Shown here: piece by piece, positions 46,377-57,456 of the stretch | How positions within the stretch are numbered: the first letter of the stretch is position 1 | Layout of the letters: every line of letters begins with the position of its first letter | Origin: an uncultured Jannaschia sp. | GTDB taxonomy: Bacteria; Pseudomonadota; Alphaproteobacteria; Rhodobacterales; Rhodobacteraceae | NCBI RefSeq assembly: GCF_947494025.1 | Contig: NZ_CANLTQ010000007.1 | Coordinates: 84,779-148,778, forward strand | DNA length: 64,000 nt | Direction of reading: 5' to 3' | Notes under the pieces: generated by a model | Told to the model about the DNA's origin: nothing | What the model saw: the letters and a program-made list of their open reading frames with translations, nothing else | Databases searched by the model: none | Translations under genes and position numbers: made by a program

Positions 46377-47435
46377 TCAGACGCGGCGTGCCTGCGCCTC
46401 GATCCGGGCAAGCGCGTCCCAGACCATCGCGGCCGCGTCCACGTTCACCGCGCGGGCATGGGCGACGCGGTCCGACACGTCCTGGGACAGCTGCGCCCAA
46501 CCGCGCGCCGCCGCGTCGTGGGGCGCGAGCCGGCGCAGCACGCGGGCCTCCGCCTCCGGCGCATCCTCGGGCGGACCGAGCAGCCCGGCCCGCGCCGCGC
46601 GGTGCAGCAGCCGGTCGATCGCCGCAAGCGTCGCGTCGAGCGCCTCCGTCCCCGCCCGTCCGGCGCAGGCATCCGCCATGGCGCGTGCCCGGCGCCGGTC
46701 CATCGGGCCGCCCGAGAAAAGATCGAGCAGCGCCTCGTAGACGGCCGCGCCGCCCTCGGCGAGCGCCAGCGCCGCGCCGACCGAGCCTTCCGCCAGCGCC
46801 GAGGCCGCGGCGGCCGGCGCGCCCGCCTGCACCACCGCCGCCTCCAGATCCGCGGGCCCGAGCGGCGCGAGGCGGAGCACCCGGCAGCGCGAGCGGATCG
46901 TCGGCAAGAGCCGCGCCGGCTGATGCGCGACGAGAAGGAGCGTCGCGCCGGCGGGCGGCTCCTCGAGCACTTTCAGGATCGCGTTGGCCGCGTTGCGGTT
47001 CAGGTCGTCCGCCGCATCGACGATCACCACGCGCCGGCCCTGCGACGAGAGCGCGAAGAACCCGCCGAGCCGGCGCGCCTCCTCCACCGTGATCTCGGCG
47101 CGAAGCCGCTTGGCCTTTTCGTCCCAGGGCCGGCGCAGAAGCATCAGGCCCGGATCCGACAGCGCCCGGATCCGGGCGAGGGCGGAATGGCCGGGCGGGG
47201 GATCGAGACTGCCGGCCCGCGCCGGCGGTTCGGCGAGCAGGAACCGCGCGATGCGCCAGGCGAACGTCGCCTTGCCCACGCCCCGCGGTCCGGTCAGCAG
47301 CCAGCCGTGATGCAGCCGCCCGGTGTTCCATGCGTCGAGGAACGCCGCCTCCGCCATGGCCTGCCCGAAGAGTCGCGGCGTTTCCCGCGGGTGCGGGGCG
47401 TCGAGCAGGCGATCGGGCTCGATCGCCTCGCTCAC
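46377..47435 (-). CDS. holB: DNA polymerase III delta' subunit
   Basis: Clamp-loader subunit, 352 residues. It has a P-loop-like segment GPRGVGKAT (49-57), ITVEEARRLGGFFALSSQ, VVIVDAADDLNRNAANAILKVLEEPP and the SRC-type IRSRCRVLRL motif. The zinc-binding cysteine cluster of E. coli delta' is absent, the spot being replaced by a proline-rich loop, as in other alphaproteobacteria. Four bases overlap tmk, so the two genes are coupled; tmk-holB is a common pair. Confidence 0.94.
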   Translation of the reverse strand: MSEAIEPDRLLDAPHPRETPRLFGQAMAEAAFLDAWNTGRLHHGWLLTGPRGVGKATFAWRIARFLLAEPPARAGSLDPPPGHSALARIRALSDPGLMLLRRPWDEKAKRLRAEITVEEARRLGGFFALSSQGRRVVIVDAADDLNRNAANAILKVLEEPPAGATLLLVAHQPARLLPTIRSRCRVLRLAPLGPADLEAAVVQAGAPAAAASALAEGSVGAALALAEGGAAVYEALLDLFSGGPMDRRRARAMADACAGRAGTEALDATLAAIDRLLHRAARAGLLGPPEDAPEAEARVLRRLAPHDAAARGWAQLSQDVSDRVAHARAVNVDAAAMVWDALARIEAQARRV

Positions 47436-48028
47436 AGGGCGGCCTCGATACGCGCGGCCACGGCGTCCGCGTCGCCCGCGCCGTCGATCACGCGGATGCG
47501 TTCGGGGAAGTCCTTCGCCAGCGCGAGGAACCCGGCGCGAAGCGTTTCCTGAAAGGCGAGGCCGAACCCCTCGAACCGATCCTCGCCCGAACCGCGCGCG
47601 AGTCCGCGATCGAGCGCCGCGCGCGGGTCCATGTCGATCACGAAGGTCCGGTCCGGCTCCTGCCCGATCACGAGCGCATGCAGCCGGTCCACGAGGTCGC
47701 GCAGGTCGCCGCGCGTCGCGCCCTGATAGACGCGCGTGGAATCAGCGAAACGGTCGGAGACGACCCAGGCGCCCCGCGCGAGCGCCGGGCGGATCGTCCG
47801 CTCCAGATGGTCGCGCCGCGCCGCGTTGAAGAGGAGGAGCTCGGTTTCCGGCGACCAGCGGTCGGTCTCGCCCTCGACCAGAAGCCGCCGGACCGCCTCC
47901 GCCCCTGCGCTGCCGCCCGGCTCGCGGGTGAGCACGACCTCGCGCCCGCGCGCCCGCAGCGTTTCGGCGAGACGCCGCGCCTGCGTGGACTTGCCGGAAC
48001 CGTCGATGCCTTCGAGGGAAATGAACAT
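47432..48028 (-). CDS. tmk: Thymidylate kinase
   Basis: Phosphorylates dTMP to dTDP. 198 residues. P-loop EGIDGSGKST (6-15), the TREPGGSAGAEAVR substrate loop, the VVSDRFADSTRVYQG motif and a lid-like region. It overlaps holB by four bases and lies 89 bases downstream of dac. Confidence 0.96.
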   Translation of the reverse strand: MFISLEGIDGSGKSTQARRLAETLRARGREVVLTREPGGSAGAEAVRRLLVEGETDRWSPETELLLFNAARRDHLERTIRPALARGAWVVSDRFADSTRVYQGATRGDLRDLVDRLHALVIGQEPDRTFVIDMDPRAALDRGLARGSGEDRFEGFGLAFQETLRAGFLALAKDFPERIRVIDGAGDADAVAARIEAAL

Positions 48029-48117
48029 GAGCGCAGCCCTAGCACCGGGGAGGCGGGAGGCAAACGCCCGGCGCGTTCGTCCTTGCCTCTCCGATATCCC
48101 CGCCGCGCGCGGCGCCC

Positions 48118-49272
48118 CTACTCGAAGCGCGCCAGCGCGGAGCCCAGAAGCTCGCCCGCGACCCGCGTGCCGGCGATCTGGACGCGCCGCAGCGGTCCCG
48201 CGCGGGGCACGTCGGCCCCGGCGACGAGCGGCACGTCCAGCGACGCGATCCCCGGATGGCTCAGCGTCAGCGTGGCGAGCCGCGTGCCTGCCGCGACCGG
48301 CGCCTCCACGGGGCCGTCATAGGCGATCTCGCCCGTCACCGTCTGTCGTCCCGTGACCGGCAAAAGCAGCGTCACGTCGCCCTCGGGGACGAGCGGCACG
48401 CTGTCGCGCTCGCCCATGAAGACCCGCGCCTCCATCACCGGGCCGTCCTGCAGCACGCGCTCCTCCGCGAATTGCCGGAACGCCCAGTTCGCGAGGCGCT
48501 CGCTCTCCTCGGCGCGGGCCGCCTCGCTCTCCATTCCCGACAACACGAAGGTCACGCGCCGGTCGCCCTGCACGGCGGAGCCGACGAGACCGTAGCCCGC
48601 CTCCTGCGTGTGGCCGGTCTTCAGCCCGTCCGCGCCGATGCCGAGCGTCAGGAGCGGGTTGCGGTTGAAGCGATTCGCGGGCGAGCGGCCGTCGAAATCG
48701 AACTCGGTTTCCGCGAAGTAGGTGTAGTATTGCGGAAACTCGGTGATCAGCCGTTCGGCCAGGATCGCGAGGTCGGACATCGACATGACGTGGCCCGGGG
48801 CCGGCCAGCCGTTCGAGTTGCGGAACATCGAGTTCCGCATGCCGAGCTCGCGCGCCCGCTCCGACATCATCTGCGAGAAGCCGGCCTCGGTCCCGTCGGG
48901 GGAGATCGCCTCGGCCAGCACGGCGGTCGCGTCGTTGCCCGACAGGACCACCACGCCGCGGATCAGATCCTCCACCGACACCCGGTCGCGCGGGTCGAGG
49001 AACATCGTCGAGCCGCCGTAGCTCGCCGCGTGCTCGCTCACCGGCAGTTCGGTGTCGAGCGTGAGCCGGCCGTCCTCCAGCGCCTCGAACACCATGTTGA
49101 GCGTCATCAGCTTGGACATGGAGGCGGGCGGAAGCGGCACGTCGGCGTTCTTCGACAGAAGCACCTGACCGGTGTTGTGGTCGACCACGATGGCGGAGCC
49201 GGCCTGCGTCTGGAATTCCTGCGCCAGGGTCGGCTGCGCGAGGAGCAGGGCGGCGATCAGCGGGCGAAGCAT
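48118..49272 (-). CDS. D-alanyl-D-alanine carboxypeptidase (PBP5/6 type)
   Basis: Periplasmic penicillin-binding enzyme that trims pentapeptides of peptidoglycan. 384 residues with a signal peptide (MLRPLIAALLLAQPTLA). The active-site set is complete: SMSK (Ser 51, Lys 54), SGN (111-113) and KTG (218-220). The second beta-rich domain follows from about 265 (GPVMEARVFMGERDSVPLVPEG). The end lacks a strong amphipathic membrane helix but finishes with a mildly hydrophobic segment. ATG at 49272. The usual gene name would be dacA or dacC; I cannot choose between them. Confidence 0.94.
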   Translation of the reverse strand: MLRPLIAALLLAQPTLAQEFQTQAGSAIVVDHNTGQVLLSKNADVPLPPASMSKLMTLNMVFEALEDGRLTLDTELPVSEHAASYGGSTMFLDPRDRVSVEDLIRGVVVLSGNDATAVLAEAISPDGTEAGFSQMMSERARELGMRNSMFRNSNGWPAPGHVMSMSDLAILAERLITEFPQYYTYFAETEFDFDGRSPANRFNRNPLLTLGIGADGLKTGHTQEAGYGLVGSAVQGDRRVTFVLSGMESEAARAEESERLANWAFRQFAEERVLQDGPVMEARVFMGERDSVPLVPEGDVTLLLPVTGRQTVTGEIAYDGPVEAPVAAGTRLATLTLSHPGIASLDVPLVAGADVPRAGPLRRVQIAGTRVAGELLGSALARFE

Positions 49273-49680
49273 GGGCGGCGGCCTCCGGATTCGGTCTTGG
49301 GTCAAAACGCGTATAAACAAGCGATACGCAGGGGCAAAGCATGCGTCGGTGCACGATGGCGTGGGATGCGCGCTTCCGGGATGCGCCCGGGGGACATGCG
49401 TCGTGTTCTCGGGCCTCGTCCGGGCGCGGCGCCGGCGTCGCGGTCGGAGGAGCGTCGCAGGGACGGCCCGGGCGGGGCGCGCCCGCACCGAACGAGCGCG
49501 CCGACCGTCGCGCGCCCGTTCGCGAGGCCGCGGATCACCCCGCGCTCCGGCGCCGTCACGCCGGATGCCGCGACCCGGATCCCGCCGGGGCCCGGCAGCG
49601 GCTGCGCATCGCGGATAGGCGGTCGTTCTGCCGCGGAAGCATCCTGCGTCAAGGTCGTCTCCGCCCCGTTACCTGCCGCT

Positions 49681-49990
49681 GCATCGCGTGTTTCGCTTCG
49701 CTCCGGAGCACACGTGCTGGTCCGTGGCAACACGGGCAACCGCATGATCGGCGGCGATGCCGACACGTTCGTCTTCCGGGAGGGCGCGCGCACATGGCCA
49801 AGGCCGTCCTCGCGGATTTCGACGTCGCGGCGGATCGCCTCCTCTGCCCGGAATACGGAGAGCTGCCGCGTCCGGGTCATTTCGGAGGTCGAGCAGACCC
49901 TGACGGGGCGGGGCCGGTTCCGGATTGCGACCGCCCGGACACGGATCCGTCGTTCCGTGCGGTGCTTCCGCGCCAGGCCGAGGCGCTTCC
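49681..49990 (+). pseudogene. Frameshifted remnant of an RTX-type calcium-binding protein
   Basis: The 49273-50079 stretch (about 800 bases) has no intact gene. In it, one plus frame from about 49681 reads ...SGAHVLVRGNTGNRMIGGDADTFVF, a typical RTX / M10-type GG-D repeat end. About 20 bases later a different frame (from the ATG at 49794) reads AKAVLADFDVAADRLL, the usual 'I-DF-x-D-L' sequel of such repeats. A single frameshift between 49775 and 49794 would rejoin them. No start, signal or secretion partner is visible. I read it as a decayed 3' end of an RTX protein gene. The bases before 49681 and after 49990 show nothing recognisable. Confidence 0.55.
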
Positions 49991-50079
49991 GACCACCGTT
50001 TCCGACGAGGTCCGGGATCTGGCCCGAGGGGTGCGAACGGTGGTTGGCGGCGGACCCCCGAAGGGGCCCGCCCGAAAGG

Positions 50080-51345
50080 TCAGGCCGTGGCCGTGTCCTT
50101 CGCCTTTTCGTCGGAATGGATCAGCAGGGGCTTCACCTCGCGGCGGACGGCCTCCTCGTTGACGACGACCTCCTCCACGGTGTCGAGGCCGGGCAGGTCG
50201 AACATCGTGTCGAGCAGGATGTCCTCCATGATCGAGCGCAGGCCGCGCGCGCCGGTCTTGCGCTCGATGGCGCGCTTGGCGATGCCGTTCAGCGCGTCAT
50301 CGGTAAAGGTCAGCTGCACGTCCTCGAGCTCGAAGAGCCGCTGGTACTGCTTGACGAGCGCGTTCTTGGGCTGCGTCAGGATCGTCACCAGCGCCCCCTC
50401 GTCGAGATCCTCGAGCGTGGCGATCACGGGCAGGCGGCCGACGAATTCGGGGATCAGGCCGAACTTCAGCAGATCCTCGGGCTCGAGCTCCTTGAAGGCC
50501 TCGCCCACCGTCTTCTCATCGGGGGCCTTGACATCGGCGCCGAAGCCCATCGAGGAGCCCTTGTTCCGCTGCGCGATGATCTTGTCGAGCCCGGCGAAGG
50601 CGCCGCCGCAGACGAACAGGATGTTGGTCGTGTCGACCTGCAGGAACTCCTGCTGGGGATGCTTGCGCCCGCCCTGCGGAGGAACGGAGGCGACCGTGCC
50701 CTCCATGATCTTCAGGAGCGCCTGCTGCACGCCTTCGCCCGACACGTCGCGGGTGATCGAGGGGTTGTCGGACTTGCGCGTGATCTTGTCGACCTCGTCG
50801 ATATAGACGATGCCGCGCTGCGCCCGCTCCACGTTGTACTCGCTGGCCTGGAGGAGCTTGAGGATGATGTTCTCCACATCCTCGCCCACATAGCCGGCTT
50901 CCGTCAGCGTGGTCGCGTCGGCCATGGTGAAGGGCACGTCGATGATCCGCGCCAGCGTCTGCGCCAGCAGCGTCTTGCCGCAGCCCGTCGGCCCGATCAG
51001 CAGGATGTTCGACTTGGCGAGCTCGATGTCGGATTTCCCGGCATGGTCGAGCCGCTTGTAATGGTTGTGCACCGCCACCGAGAGGACGCGCTTGGCATGC
51101 TCCTGCCCGATCACGTAATCGTCGAGCACCTGGCAGATCTCGCGCGGCGTCGGCGTGCCGTCGCTGGACTTGAGCCCCTGCGCCTTGGTCTCCTCGCGGA
51201 TGATGTCCATGCAGAGCTCGACGCATTCGTCGCAGATGAACACCGTCGGGCCCGCGATCAACTTGCGGACCTCGTGCTGGGACTTGCCGCAGAAACTGCA
51301 ATACAGCGTGTTCTTGCTGTCGCCGGAATTGGAATTATTGGCCAT
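50080..51345 (-). CDS. clpX: ClpX ATPase
   Basis: Unfolding ATPase that feeds ClpP. 421 residues. The zinc finger has Cys 16, 19, 38 and 41 (CSFC...CDEC); Walker A is GPTGCGKT (118-125); Walker B is VYIDEVDK; the pore-1 loop GYVGED and the IGF-loop-type [12 protein letters not shown] region are both present. AAGGAGG precedes the ATG at 51345. It lies 208 bases downstream of clpP on the same strand. Confidence 0.97.
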   Translation of the reverse strand: MANNSNSGDSKNTLYCSFCGKSQHEVRKLIAGPTVFICDECVELCMDIIREETKAQGLKSSDGTPTPREICQVLDDYVIGQEHAKRVLSVAVHNHYKRLDHAGKSDIELAKSNILLIGPTGCGKTLLAQTLARIIDVPFTMADATTLTEAGYVGEDVENIILKLLQASEYNVERAQRGIVYIDEVDKITRKSDNPSITRDVSGEGVQQALLKIMEGTVASVPPQGGRKHPQQEFLQVDTTNILFVCGGAFAGLDKIIAQRNKGSSMGFGADVKAPDEKTVGEAFKELEPEDLLKFGLIPEFVGRLPVIATLEDLDEGALVTILTQPKNALVKQYQRLFELEDVQLTFTDDALNGIAKRAIERKTGARGLRSIMEDILLDTMFDLPGLDTVEEVVVNEEAVRREVKPLLIHSDEKAKDTATA

Positions 51346-51553
51346 CTCGCCTCCTTGGTCCGGTCGTCTCGTCTGGACCGCCGACCGCGAGGCCACCCCG
51401 CCCCGCCGCTGATTACCGATATGCCCAGAAGCCTAGGCGGATCGTTCTGGGGTCACAATGCCAAAATCGGCACCGGCGCAACACCCGCTGTCGCACCCGC
51501 GCGCTCCCCTCGCACGGGGAACCGCGCGAGGCAACGGGCCGAAGCCCGGAAGC

Positions 51554-52189
51554 TCAGGCGCTTCCCTCGGACTTGGCGTCGTTCCGGTTCTCGACGATCT
51601 GGTCGACATGGCCCCAGTCCTTGGCTTCCTGCGGGGTCATCCACTTGTCGCGGTCGAGCGCGCGGCGGACCGTTTCGTAATCCTGCCCGGTATGGTGCAT
51701 GTAGAGCTTGTACATCCGCTCCCGCGTGGCCTCGATGGAGCGGGCGGAGATCAGGATGTCCTCCGCCGTGCCCTGGAACCCGCCGGAGGGCTGGTGGACC
51801 AGGAACGAGGAGTTCGGGAGCGAGAAGCGAAGGCCCTTCTCGCCGCCGACCGCGATCACCGAGCCCATCGACGCGGCGAGCCCGCAGACCAGCGTGGAGA
51901 CGGCCGGGCGGATGTACTGCATCGTGTCGTAGATCGACATCCCCGACACGACGCTGCCGCCGGGGGAATTGATGTACATCGAGATTTCCTTGGTCGGATT
52001 CTCCGCCTCGAGATGGAGGAGCTGCGCCACCACGAGCTGGCTCATCCCGTCGTGGACGGGGCCGTTCACGAAGATGATCCGCTCCTTCAGCAGGCGGCTG
52101 AAGATGTCGTAGGCGCGTTCGCCACGGCTGGTCTGCTCGACCACCATCGGGACCAGGTTCATCTGAAAGTGTTCGACTGGATCTCGCAT
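51554..52189 (-). CDS. clpP: ClpP protease subunit, divergent variant
   Basis: Serine protease subunit working with ClpX. 211 residues. The catalytic triad is present: Ser 107 in GLAASMGS, His 132 in LVHQPSGG and Asp 181 in DRDKWMT. The usual GQAASMGS is GLAASMGS here, and the handle region ([32 protein letters not shown]) differs from the common ATDIxIHA form. Other features are normal: [30 protein letters not shown] and the SPGG loop. The ATG at 52189 has AGGGAACC upstream; a longer frame to 52333 is unlikely. Confidence 0.93.
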   Translation of the reverse strand: MRDPVEHFQMNLVPMVVEQTSRGERAYDIFSRLLKERIIFVNGPVHDGMSQLVVAQLLHLEAENPTKEISMYINSPGGSVVSGMSIYDTMQYIRPAVSTLVCGLAASMGSVIAVGGEKGLRFSLPNSSFLVHQPSGGFQGTAEDILISARSIEATRERMYKLYMHHTGQDYETVRRALDRDKWMTPQEAKDWGHVDQIVENRNDAKSEGSA

Positions 52190-52377
52190 CGGGGTTCCCT
52201 TGCCTGCCGAGCCCGGATCGCGCCAGTCGCGGCGGGCATCGGAGGCGAACCTAAGTGGCGGGGCCGGGGCCTTCAAGGTCGCTCGGCGCCGATGGTGAAC
52301 GCGGGGGCAGGCGGGACGCGTAGCCTCCGTCAAGCCGCCTTGATATCGAAGAACGCCGTGCTCAGTTAAGCGCGGCC

Positions 52378-53079
52378 ATGGACCCCCACGCGATCCTCAC
52401 GGCCCTTGCCGACCCGACGCGCCGTGCGGTGCTCGACCGGCTGCGCGGCGGCGCCCTTTCGGTCGGGCGGATCGCGGAAACGCTTCCCGTTTCGCGGCCC
52501 GCCGTCTCGCAGCATCTCCGCGTCCTGCTCGATGCCGGCCTTGTCTCCGTGGAGCCCTCGGGGACGCGCAACCTCTACGCGCTGCGCCCCGGCGGCGCCG
52601 GGGCGCTCGTGGACTGGCTCGGCCGGCTTTCGGAGACGCGCGCCCCGGACGCGTTGGCGCCGGGCCTGCGCCGGGCGGTGACCACGCGCCTGACGCCGGG
52701 GGAGGCGCGGCACCTGTTCTGCGAGGACATCGCGCGCTGGTGGCCGGTCGCGCAGGTGTCGCTCTCCGCGCATGACGGCGCGCTGCCGCAATCCGTTGTG
52801 ATGGAAGGCGCGGCGGGCGGTGCGCTGCGCGAGTTGCGCCACGACGGAGCCGACGCGGTCTGGGCCACGATCGTCGAACGCGGGGCGGCGTGGCTGGCGC
52901 TCGACTGGACGCTGGGCCGGGCCGAGGCGTCGCGGGTCACCGTCGCGTTTTCCAAGGCGCAGGGCGGCAGTCGGGTGGAGATCGCGGACGCGTGCGAGAC
53001 CGACGCCGCGCGGGCGATGTGGGATCTGGTGGTCGAGCGCTTCGCCGCCGCGGCCGCGTCGAGCCTGTCGAACTTCTGA
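52378..53079 (+). CDS. ArsR-type HTH fused to an AHSA1/SRPBCC domain
   Basis: 233 residues in two parts. Residues 1-90 form an ArsR-type winged helix ([45 protein letters not shown]), with no metal-binding cysteine pair in the recognition helix. Residues about 100-230 resemble an SRPBCC/AHSA1 ligand-binding domain ([15 protein letters not shown] ... [23 protein letters not shown]). Such fusions often control small stress or efflux genes in answer to an unknown small molecule. It is divergent from clpP, 188 bases away. No target operator was recognised. Confidence 0.87.
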   Translation: MDPHAILTALADPTRRAVLDRLRGGALSVGRIAETLPVSRPAVSQHLRVLLDAGLVSVEPSGTRNLYALRPGGAGALVDWLGRLSETRAPDALAPGLRRAVTTRLTPGEARHLFCEDIARWWPVAQVSLSAHDGALPQSVVMEGAAGGALRELRHDGADAVWATIVERGAAWLALDWTLGRAEASRVTVAFSKAQGGSRVEIADACETDAARAMWDLVVERFAAAAASSLSNF

Positions 53080-53161
53080 GGCGAACGGGATCGCCCCGGC
53101 GGTAAGCCGGGCGGCCTCTATCCGCCCCCGCCGTGCCGTGGGTGGCGACGGAACGGCCGCC

Positions 53162-54151
53162 TCACCGCATCCACAGCCCTTCGCGCCTCAGCCGGTTACG
53201 GATCGCCTGTTCCTTTCGCGGCAGGTCCGCCCGGTCGAAGAGCGCCCGCGCCCGCGCGCCCTTGCCCTGATAAAGGAAGCGGCGGAACGGCTCGTACGCC
53301 TTCAGCACCTTCTTGACCCGGTTGGGGCGTGCGGCCGCCTCGACAGCGGCGATCGCCGCATCGGGCGCGGTGGCGTAGAAAAGCGGCATGGCGCGCCAGT
53401 GGACCGAATGGCTGCCGTCGAACACGCCCTCGGCGATGCCGCCCCGCGCGCCCGGCCGCCCGCCGCCGAGCTCATGCACGGCGAGGGGCAGGGCGGCCTG
53501 GTCGAGCCAGGGATCGAGGCTCTGGGCGGCCAGCTCGTCGGGCGGGTCGTCGCGGATCGTCAGCGCGGCCCCCTCGAAGGCACGGCGGAAGGCGACCGGG
53601 TCGGCGCCGAAGAACCAGCCCGCGTTGAAGTACAGATGGCGCTGCCAGTGGCCCTCGGGCCATCGCGTGTCGAGCGTATCCTCGACCCGCCCGCCGCGCC
53701 GTGCGTGAAGGACACCCCATATCCCGTTGTAATCGGGACCGTAGAGCGGCGGGTCCGGCCATGTGTTCTCGCGCTTCATGCTGGCCGCAGGCCGGGCGAA
53801 GTCGATGGCGAGATCGGCGAGCTCGCCGGTGATCGCGGTGTCCGTGTCGAAAAAGACGAACGGCCCCCCGGGCAGCGCGGCGAGTCCCTCGATCTTGTTG
53901 CCCTGCGGATAGGATGCGCCGAAATGGCGGTTCTCGAAGGGGACGATCTCCGCGCCGAGATGACGGAGGAGATCGCGCTGCGGCCCCTCGGGAATGCGCG
54001 GATCGGCGGGCCAGAGCGGGCCGGGCTGCGGCTCCGCCACGACGAGGCGGCCGGACCACCGGGGGGAATTGTGCCGGAGCGTCGCGGCGAAAAGCGCCGC
54101 CTCGTGCGCGAGCCGGCCGGCCTGACCGACGACGAGGATGTTCCAGCTCAC
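53162..54151 (-). CDS. Glycosyltransferase-like protein (GT-A type), function unknown
   Basis: 329 residues, cytoplasmic in look. The FVFFDTDTAITGEL stretch has a DTD (Asp 102-Asp 104) of the DXD type used by GT-A enzymes for metal and nucleotide sugar. Before it, YPQGNKI (81-87) matches the conserved PxxNK pattern of such enzymes, and HLYFNAGWFFG comes after. The C terminus is basic (RARALFDRADLPRKEQAIRNRL). Donor, acceptor and pathway cannot be assigned. It stands alone between an ArsR-type gene and valS. Confidence 0.7.
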   Translation of the reverse strand: MSWNILVVGQAGRLAHEAALFAATLRHNSPRWSGRLVVAEPQPGPLWPADPRIPEGPQRDLLRHLGAEIVPFENRHFGASYPQGNKIEGLAALPGGPFVFFDTDTAITGELADLAIDFARPAASMKRENTWPDPPLYGPDYNGIWGVLHARRGGRVEDTLDTRWPEGHWQRHLYFNAGWFFGADPVAFRRAFEGAALTIRDDPPDELAAQSLDPWLDQAALPLAVHELGGGRPGARGGIAEGVFDGSHSVHWRAMPLFYATAPDAAIAAVEAAARPNRVKKVLKAYEPFRRFLYQGKGARARALFDRADLPRKEQAIRNRLRREGLWMR

Positions 54152-54224
54152 GGGCGGGATATGTCCATCGGTTGGATCAATCCTTTCGCAACCGGCTTAA
54201 CCTTTCCCAAAGCTTGACGGAACC

Positions 54225-57200
54225 TTACCCCAGCTCCGCCAGCGCATCGAGCGCCGCCTGCACCGCGCCGCGATCCTCCTGCCGCGCGGCAAGGTTGGCG
54301 CGGGTCTCCTCCACCACCTCGGGCGGGGCGGAGGCGGCGAAGTTCGGGTTGTTCACGCGGCCTTCCATCCCCTTGATCTCCTTGTCGAGCTTGGTGCGCG
54401 ACTTTTCCAGCCGGGCGCGTTCGGCGGCGACGTCGATCACGCCTTCGAGCGGCAGGGCGAACCGGCCGCCCTTCGCGGCGACGGCGATGGCGCCCTTCGG
54501 GGCGGGCCCCTCGGTCAGGCTCTCGATGCGGGCCAGCGCGGCGATCATCGGGGCGTTCGCCGCGTAGGCGCGGCGGGCGGTGTCGTCCCATTCCACCGCG
54601 ATCACGGGCACCTGCGCACCGGCGGGGACGTTCATCTGGGCGCGGGCGGAGCGGACGGCCTCGACGAAGGCGATGACCCAGCGGATTTCAGATTCCGCTG
54701 CTTCATTAACGAGTTCGGAGGTGTCGTTCTCGGGCCAGTCGCCGTGGACGAGCATCCCCCCGTGGCCGGTGACGCGCCAGAGCTCCTCGGTGATGAACGG
54801 CATGAACGGATGCAGGAGCGTCATGCAGCGGTTCAGGACCCAGCCCATGACGGCGCGGGTTTCCGCTTTTGCATCAGCGTCTTCGCCCTGGAGAACGGGC
54901 TTCGACAGCTCCACGTACCAGTCGCAGACGACGTTCCAGACGAAGCGGTAGAGGGCGCCGGCGGCGTCGTCGAAGCGGTAGGCGGCGAGGGCGGCGTCGA
55001 CCTCCTCGCGGACGCGCGCCGTCTCGCCGACGATCCAGCGATTGACCGCGGAGCCCCGTGTTACGGCTGTGTTACCGCTGTGGGACATCTGTGGCACAGC
55101 GGTGGCATGGGTGAAGTCGACCTCGTTCATCTCGGCGAAGCGGACGGCGTTCCAGAGCTTGGTGCCGAAGTTGCGGTAGCCGGCGATGCGCTGGGTGGAG
55201 AGCTTCAGGTCGCGGCCCATCGCAGCCATGGAGGCCAGCGTGAAGCGCACCGCGTCGGCGCCGTATTCATCGATCAGGTCGAGCGGGTCGAGCACGTTGC
55301 CGAGCGACTTCGACATCTTCTTGCCCTTCTCGTCGCGGACGAGGGCGTGGACATAGACGTCGCGGAACGGAACGCGCTCGGCGACGGGCTTCGCCTCGTC
55401 GGTGGCGGCGAGCTGCATCATCATCATCCGGGCGACCCAGAAGAACAGGATGTCGAAGCCGGTGACGAGGACGGAGGTGGGGTAGTAGCGGTCGAGCTCG
55501 GGGGTCTGCTCCGGCCAGCCCAGCGTGCCGAGCGGCCAGAGACCGGAGGAGAACCAGGTGTCGAGGACGTCGGGATCGCGGAAGGCGGGGATGGCCTGCG
55601 GGCCCTGGGCCTGGCGGATGCGCCCCTCGGTCCGCACGCCGAGCCCTTCGAGGTCGTCTTCGAGGATGTCGAGCGCTTCCGCCTCGCCCTCGACGAAGCG
55701 AACCTCGGCGTCCGGGCCGTGCATCGTGGCGATCCGGTCTCGCGCCTCGGCCTCGGTGGCGGCGCAGACGGGCAGCCAGTCGGAGCCGCCCCTCGGGTCG
55801 AGCGTGTACCAGACCGGCACCTGATGCCCCCACCAGAGCTGGCGGGAAATACACCACGGCTCGATGTTCTCGAGCCAGTTGAAATAGACCTTCTCATCGC
55901 CCTTGGGCAGGATGCGGACCGTGCCGTCGCGCACCGCGTCGATGGCGGGCTGAACGATCCGCGCGGTGTTCACGAACCACTGGTCGGTCAGCATCGGCTC
56001 GATGACCACCTTGGAGCGGTCGCCGTGCGGCTGCATGATCTGCTTCGGCTCGACCAGCGGGACGAGCGCGAGTTCGGGCGCGGTGGCGCCCTCCTCGAAG
56101 CTGTCGCCCGGCGCGCCGTCCTGACCGCCGGCGGGCGCGGCGGATGCGGCGGATTTCCGGCCGAGGCGGGGGTCGCTCTCGGGGACCATGACGGCCAGCC
56201 CCTCGGCGGTGATCTCCTCGACGACCCTGGCGCGGGCCTCCAGCCGGTCGAGGCCGCGCAGGTGGTCGGGGACGAGGTTGATCGCGTCGATCTCCGCCTC
56301 CGACATCTCCGCGCCCTCGCGCAGTCGCCGCGCCAGCTCGGCGGCCTCCGCGTAGGGGGCGCCGTCGTCGCGCATCCGCGCCCTGGTGTCCATCAGCCGG
56401 TAGCAGGGGATATTGCCGCGCTTGGCCACGCCGTAGTCGTTGAAATCGTGCGCGCCGGTGATCTTGACCGCGCCGGAGCCGAAGGCGGGGTCGGGGTATT
56501 CGTCGGCGATGATCGGGATCCGGCGGCGGTGCTCCTTCGGGCCGACGGGAATCTCGCAGAGCTGTCCCACGATCGCGGCGTAGCGTTCGTCCGACGGGTG
56601 GACCGCCACCGCGCCGTCGCCCAGCATCGTCTCGGGCCGGGTGGTGGCGATGGAGATGTAGTCCCGCGTTTCGGTGAAGAGGACATTCCCGTCCTCGTCG
56701 CGCTCCGTGTAGTCGTAGGTCGCGCCGCCGGCGAGCGGGTAGCGGAAGTGCCACATGTGGCCGGGCGTCTCGACCGATTCCACTTCGAGGTCGGAGATCG
56801 CGGTCTCGAACTGCGGATCCCAGTTCACCAGCCGCTTGCCGCGATAGATCAGCCCGCGCTCGTAAAGATCGACGAAGACGCGGATCACGGCGTCGTGGAA
56901 GTTCTGGGTGGAGGGCTCCGGGTCGCCGGGGGCGCCGCCCATCGTGAAGGCCTCCCGCTCCCAGTCGCAGGACGCGCCGAGGCGCTGGAGCTGGCCGATG
57001 ATGTTGCCGCGGGAATTCGACTTCTGCTGCCAGACGCGTTCCAGGAACCGCTCGCGGCCCAGCTCCTGCCGCGAGGGCTCGCCGGCGGCGGCGAGGGCGC
57101 GTTCGGTGACCATCTGCGTGGCGATGCCCGCATGGTCGGTGCCCGGCTGCCAGAGCGTGTCGTGGCCGCGCATCCGGTGCCAGCGGGTGAGGATGTCCTG

Positions 57201-57386
57201 CAGCGTGTTGTTGAAGGCGTGGCCCATGTGGAGCGCGCCGGTCACGTTGGGGGGCGGGATCAGGACGGAGAAGGCGGGGGCGCCGGGCTTCGCGTTGGCG
57301 CCGGCGCGGAAATGGCCGCCCTCGATCCAGTCGCGGCCGATCCGGGCCTCGGCCGTGGCGGCGTCGAAGGTCTTGTCCATGCTCAT
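54225..57386 (-). CDS. valS: Valyl-tRNA synthetase
   Basis: 1053 residues, longer than the E. coli enzyme (951). The class I signature is [13 protein letters not shown] (HMGH at 53-56), and KMSKS appears in [13 protein letters not shown]. The editing domain is seen around [22 protein letters not shown]; the C-terminal coiled coil ([18 protein letters not shown]) is normal. The extra length includes a Gly/Ala/Glu-rich insertion near residues 410-430 ([20 protein letters not shown]). Start ATG at 57386, or 57380. The 442 bases upstream hold palindromic repeats, not a gene. Confidence 0.97.
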   Translation of the reverse strand: MSMDKTFDAATAEARIGRDWIEGGHFRAGANAKPGAPAFSVLIPPPNVTGALHMGHAFNNTLQDILTRWHRMRGHDTLWQPGTDHAGIATQMVTERALAAAGEPSRQELGRERFLERVWQQKSNSRGNIIGQLQRLGASCDWEREAFTMGGAPGDPEPSTQNFHDAVIRVFVDLYERGLIYRGKRLVNWDPQFETAISDLEVESVETPGHMWHFRYPLAGGATYDYTERDEDGNVLFTETRDYISIATTRPETMLGDGAVAVHPSDERYAAIVGQLCEIPVGPKEHRRRIPIIADEYPDPAFGSGAVKITGAHDFNDYGVAKRGNIPCYRLMDTRARMRDDGAPYAEAAELARRLREGAEMSEAEIDAINLVPDHLRGLDRLEARARVVEEITAEGLAVMVPESDPRLGRKSAASAAPAGGQDGAPGDSFEEGATAPELALVPLVEPKQIMQPHGDRSKVVIEPMLTDQWFVNTARIVQPAIDAVRDGTVRILPKGDEKVYFNWLENIEPWCISRQLWWGHQVPVWYTLDPRGGSDWLPVCAATEAEARDRIATMHGPDAEVRFVEGEAEALDILEDDLEGLGVRTEGRIRQAQGPQAIPAFRDPDVLDTWFSSGLWPLGTLGWPEQTPELDRYYPTSVLVTGFDILFFWVARMMMMQLAATDEAKPVAERVPFRDVYVHALVRDEKGKKMSKSLGNVLDPLDLIDEYGADAVRFTLASMAAMGRDLKLSTQRIAGYRNFGTKLWNAVRFAEMNEVDFTHATAVPQMSHSGNTAVTRGSAVNRWIVGETARVREEVDAALAAYRFDDAAGALYRFVWNVVCDWYVELSKPVLQGEDADAKAETRAVMGWVLNRCMTLLHPFMPFITEELWRVTGHGGMLVHGDWPENDTSELVNEAAESEIRWVIAFVEAVRSARAQMNVPAGAQVPVIAVEWDDTARRAYAANAPMIAALARIESLTEGPAPKGAIAVAAKGGRFALPLEGVIDVAAERARLEKSRTKLDKEIKGMEGRVNNPNFAASAPPEVVEETRANLAARQEDRGAVQAALDALAELG

Positions 57387-57456
57387 CGTGTCGGTCCCCC
57401 GTGCTTGGGGTGGGGGAGTAGCGCGGGCGCGGGGAGAGGGAAAGGGTGAGGCGGGG

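Noticed and set aside
48256..51972. 1238-codon plus-strand frame over dac, the gap and clpX
   Set aside because: Almost all of it is the antisense of real genes. Only its short middle part (from about 49681) shows RTX-like residues, reported as a relic.
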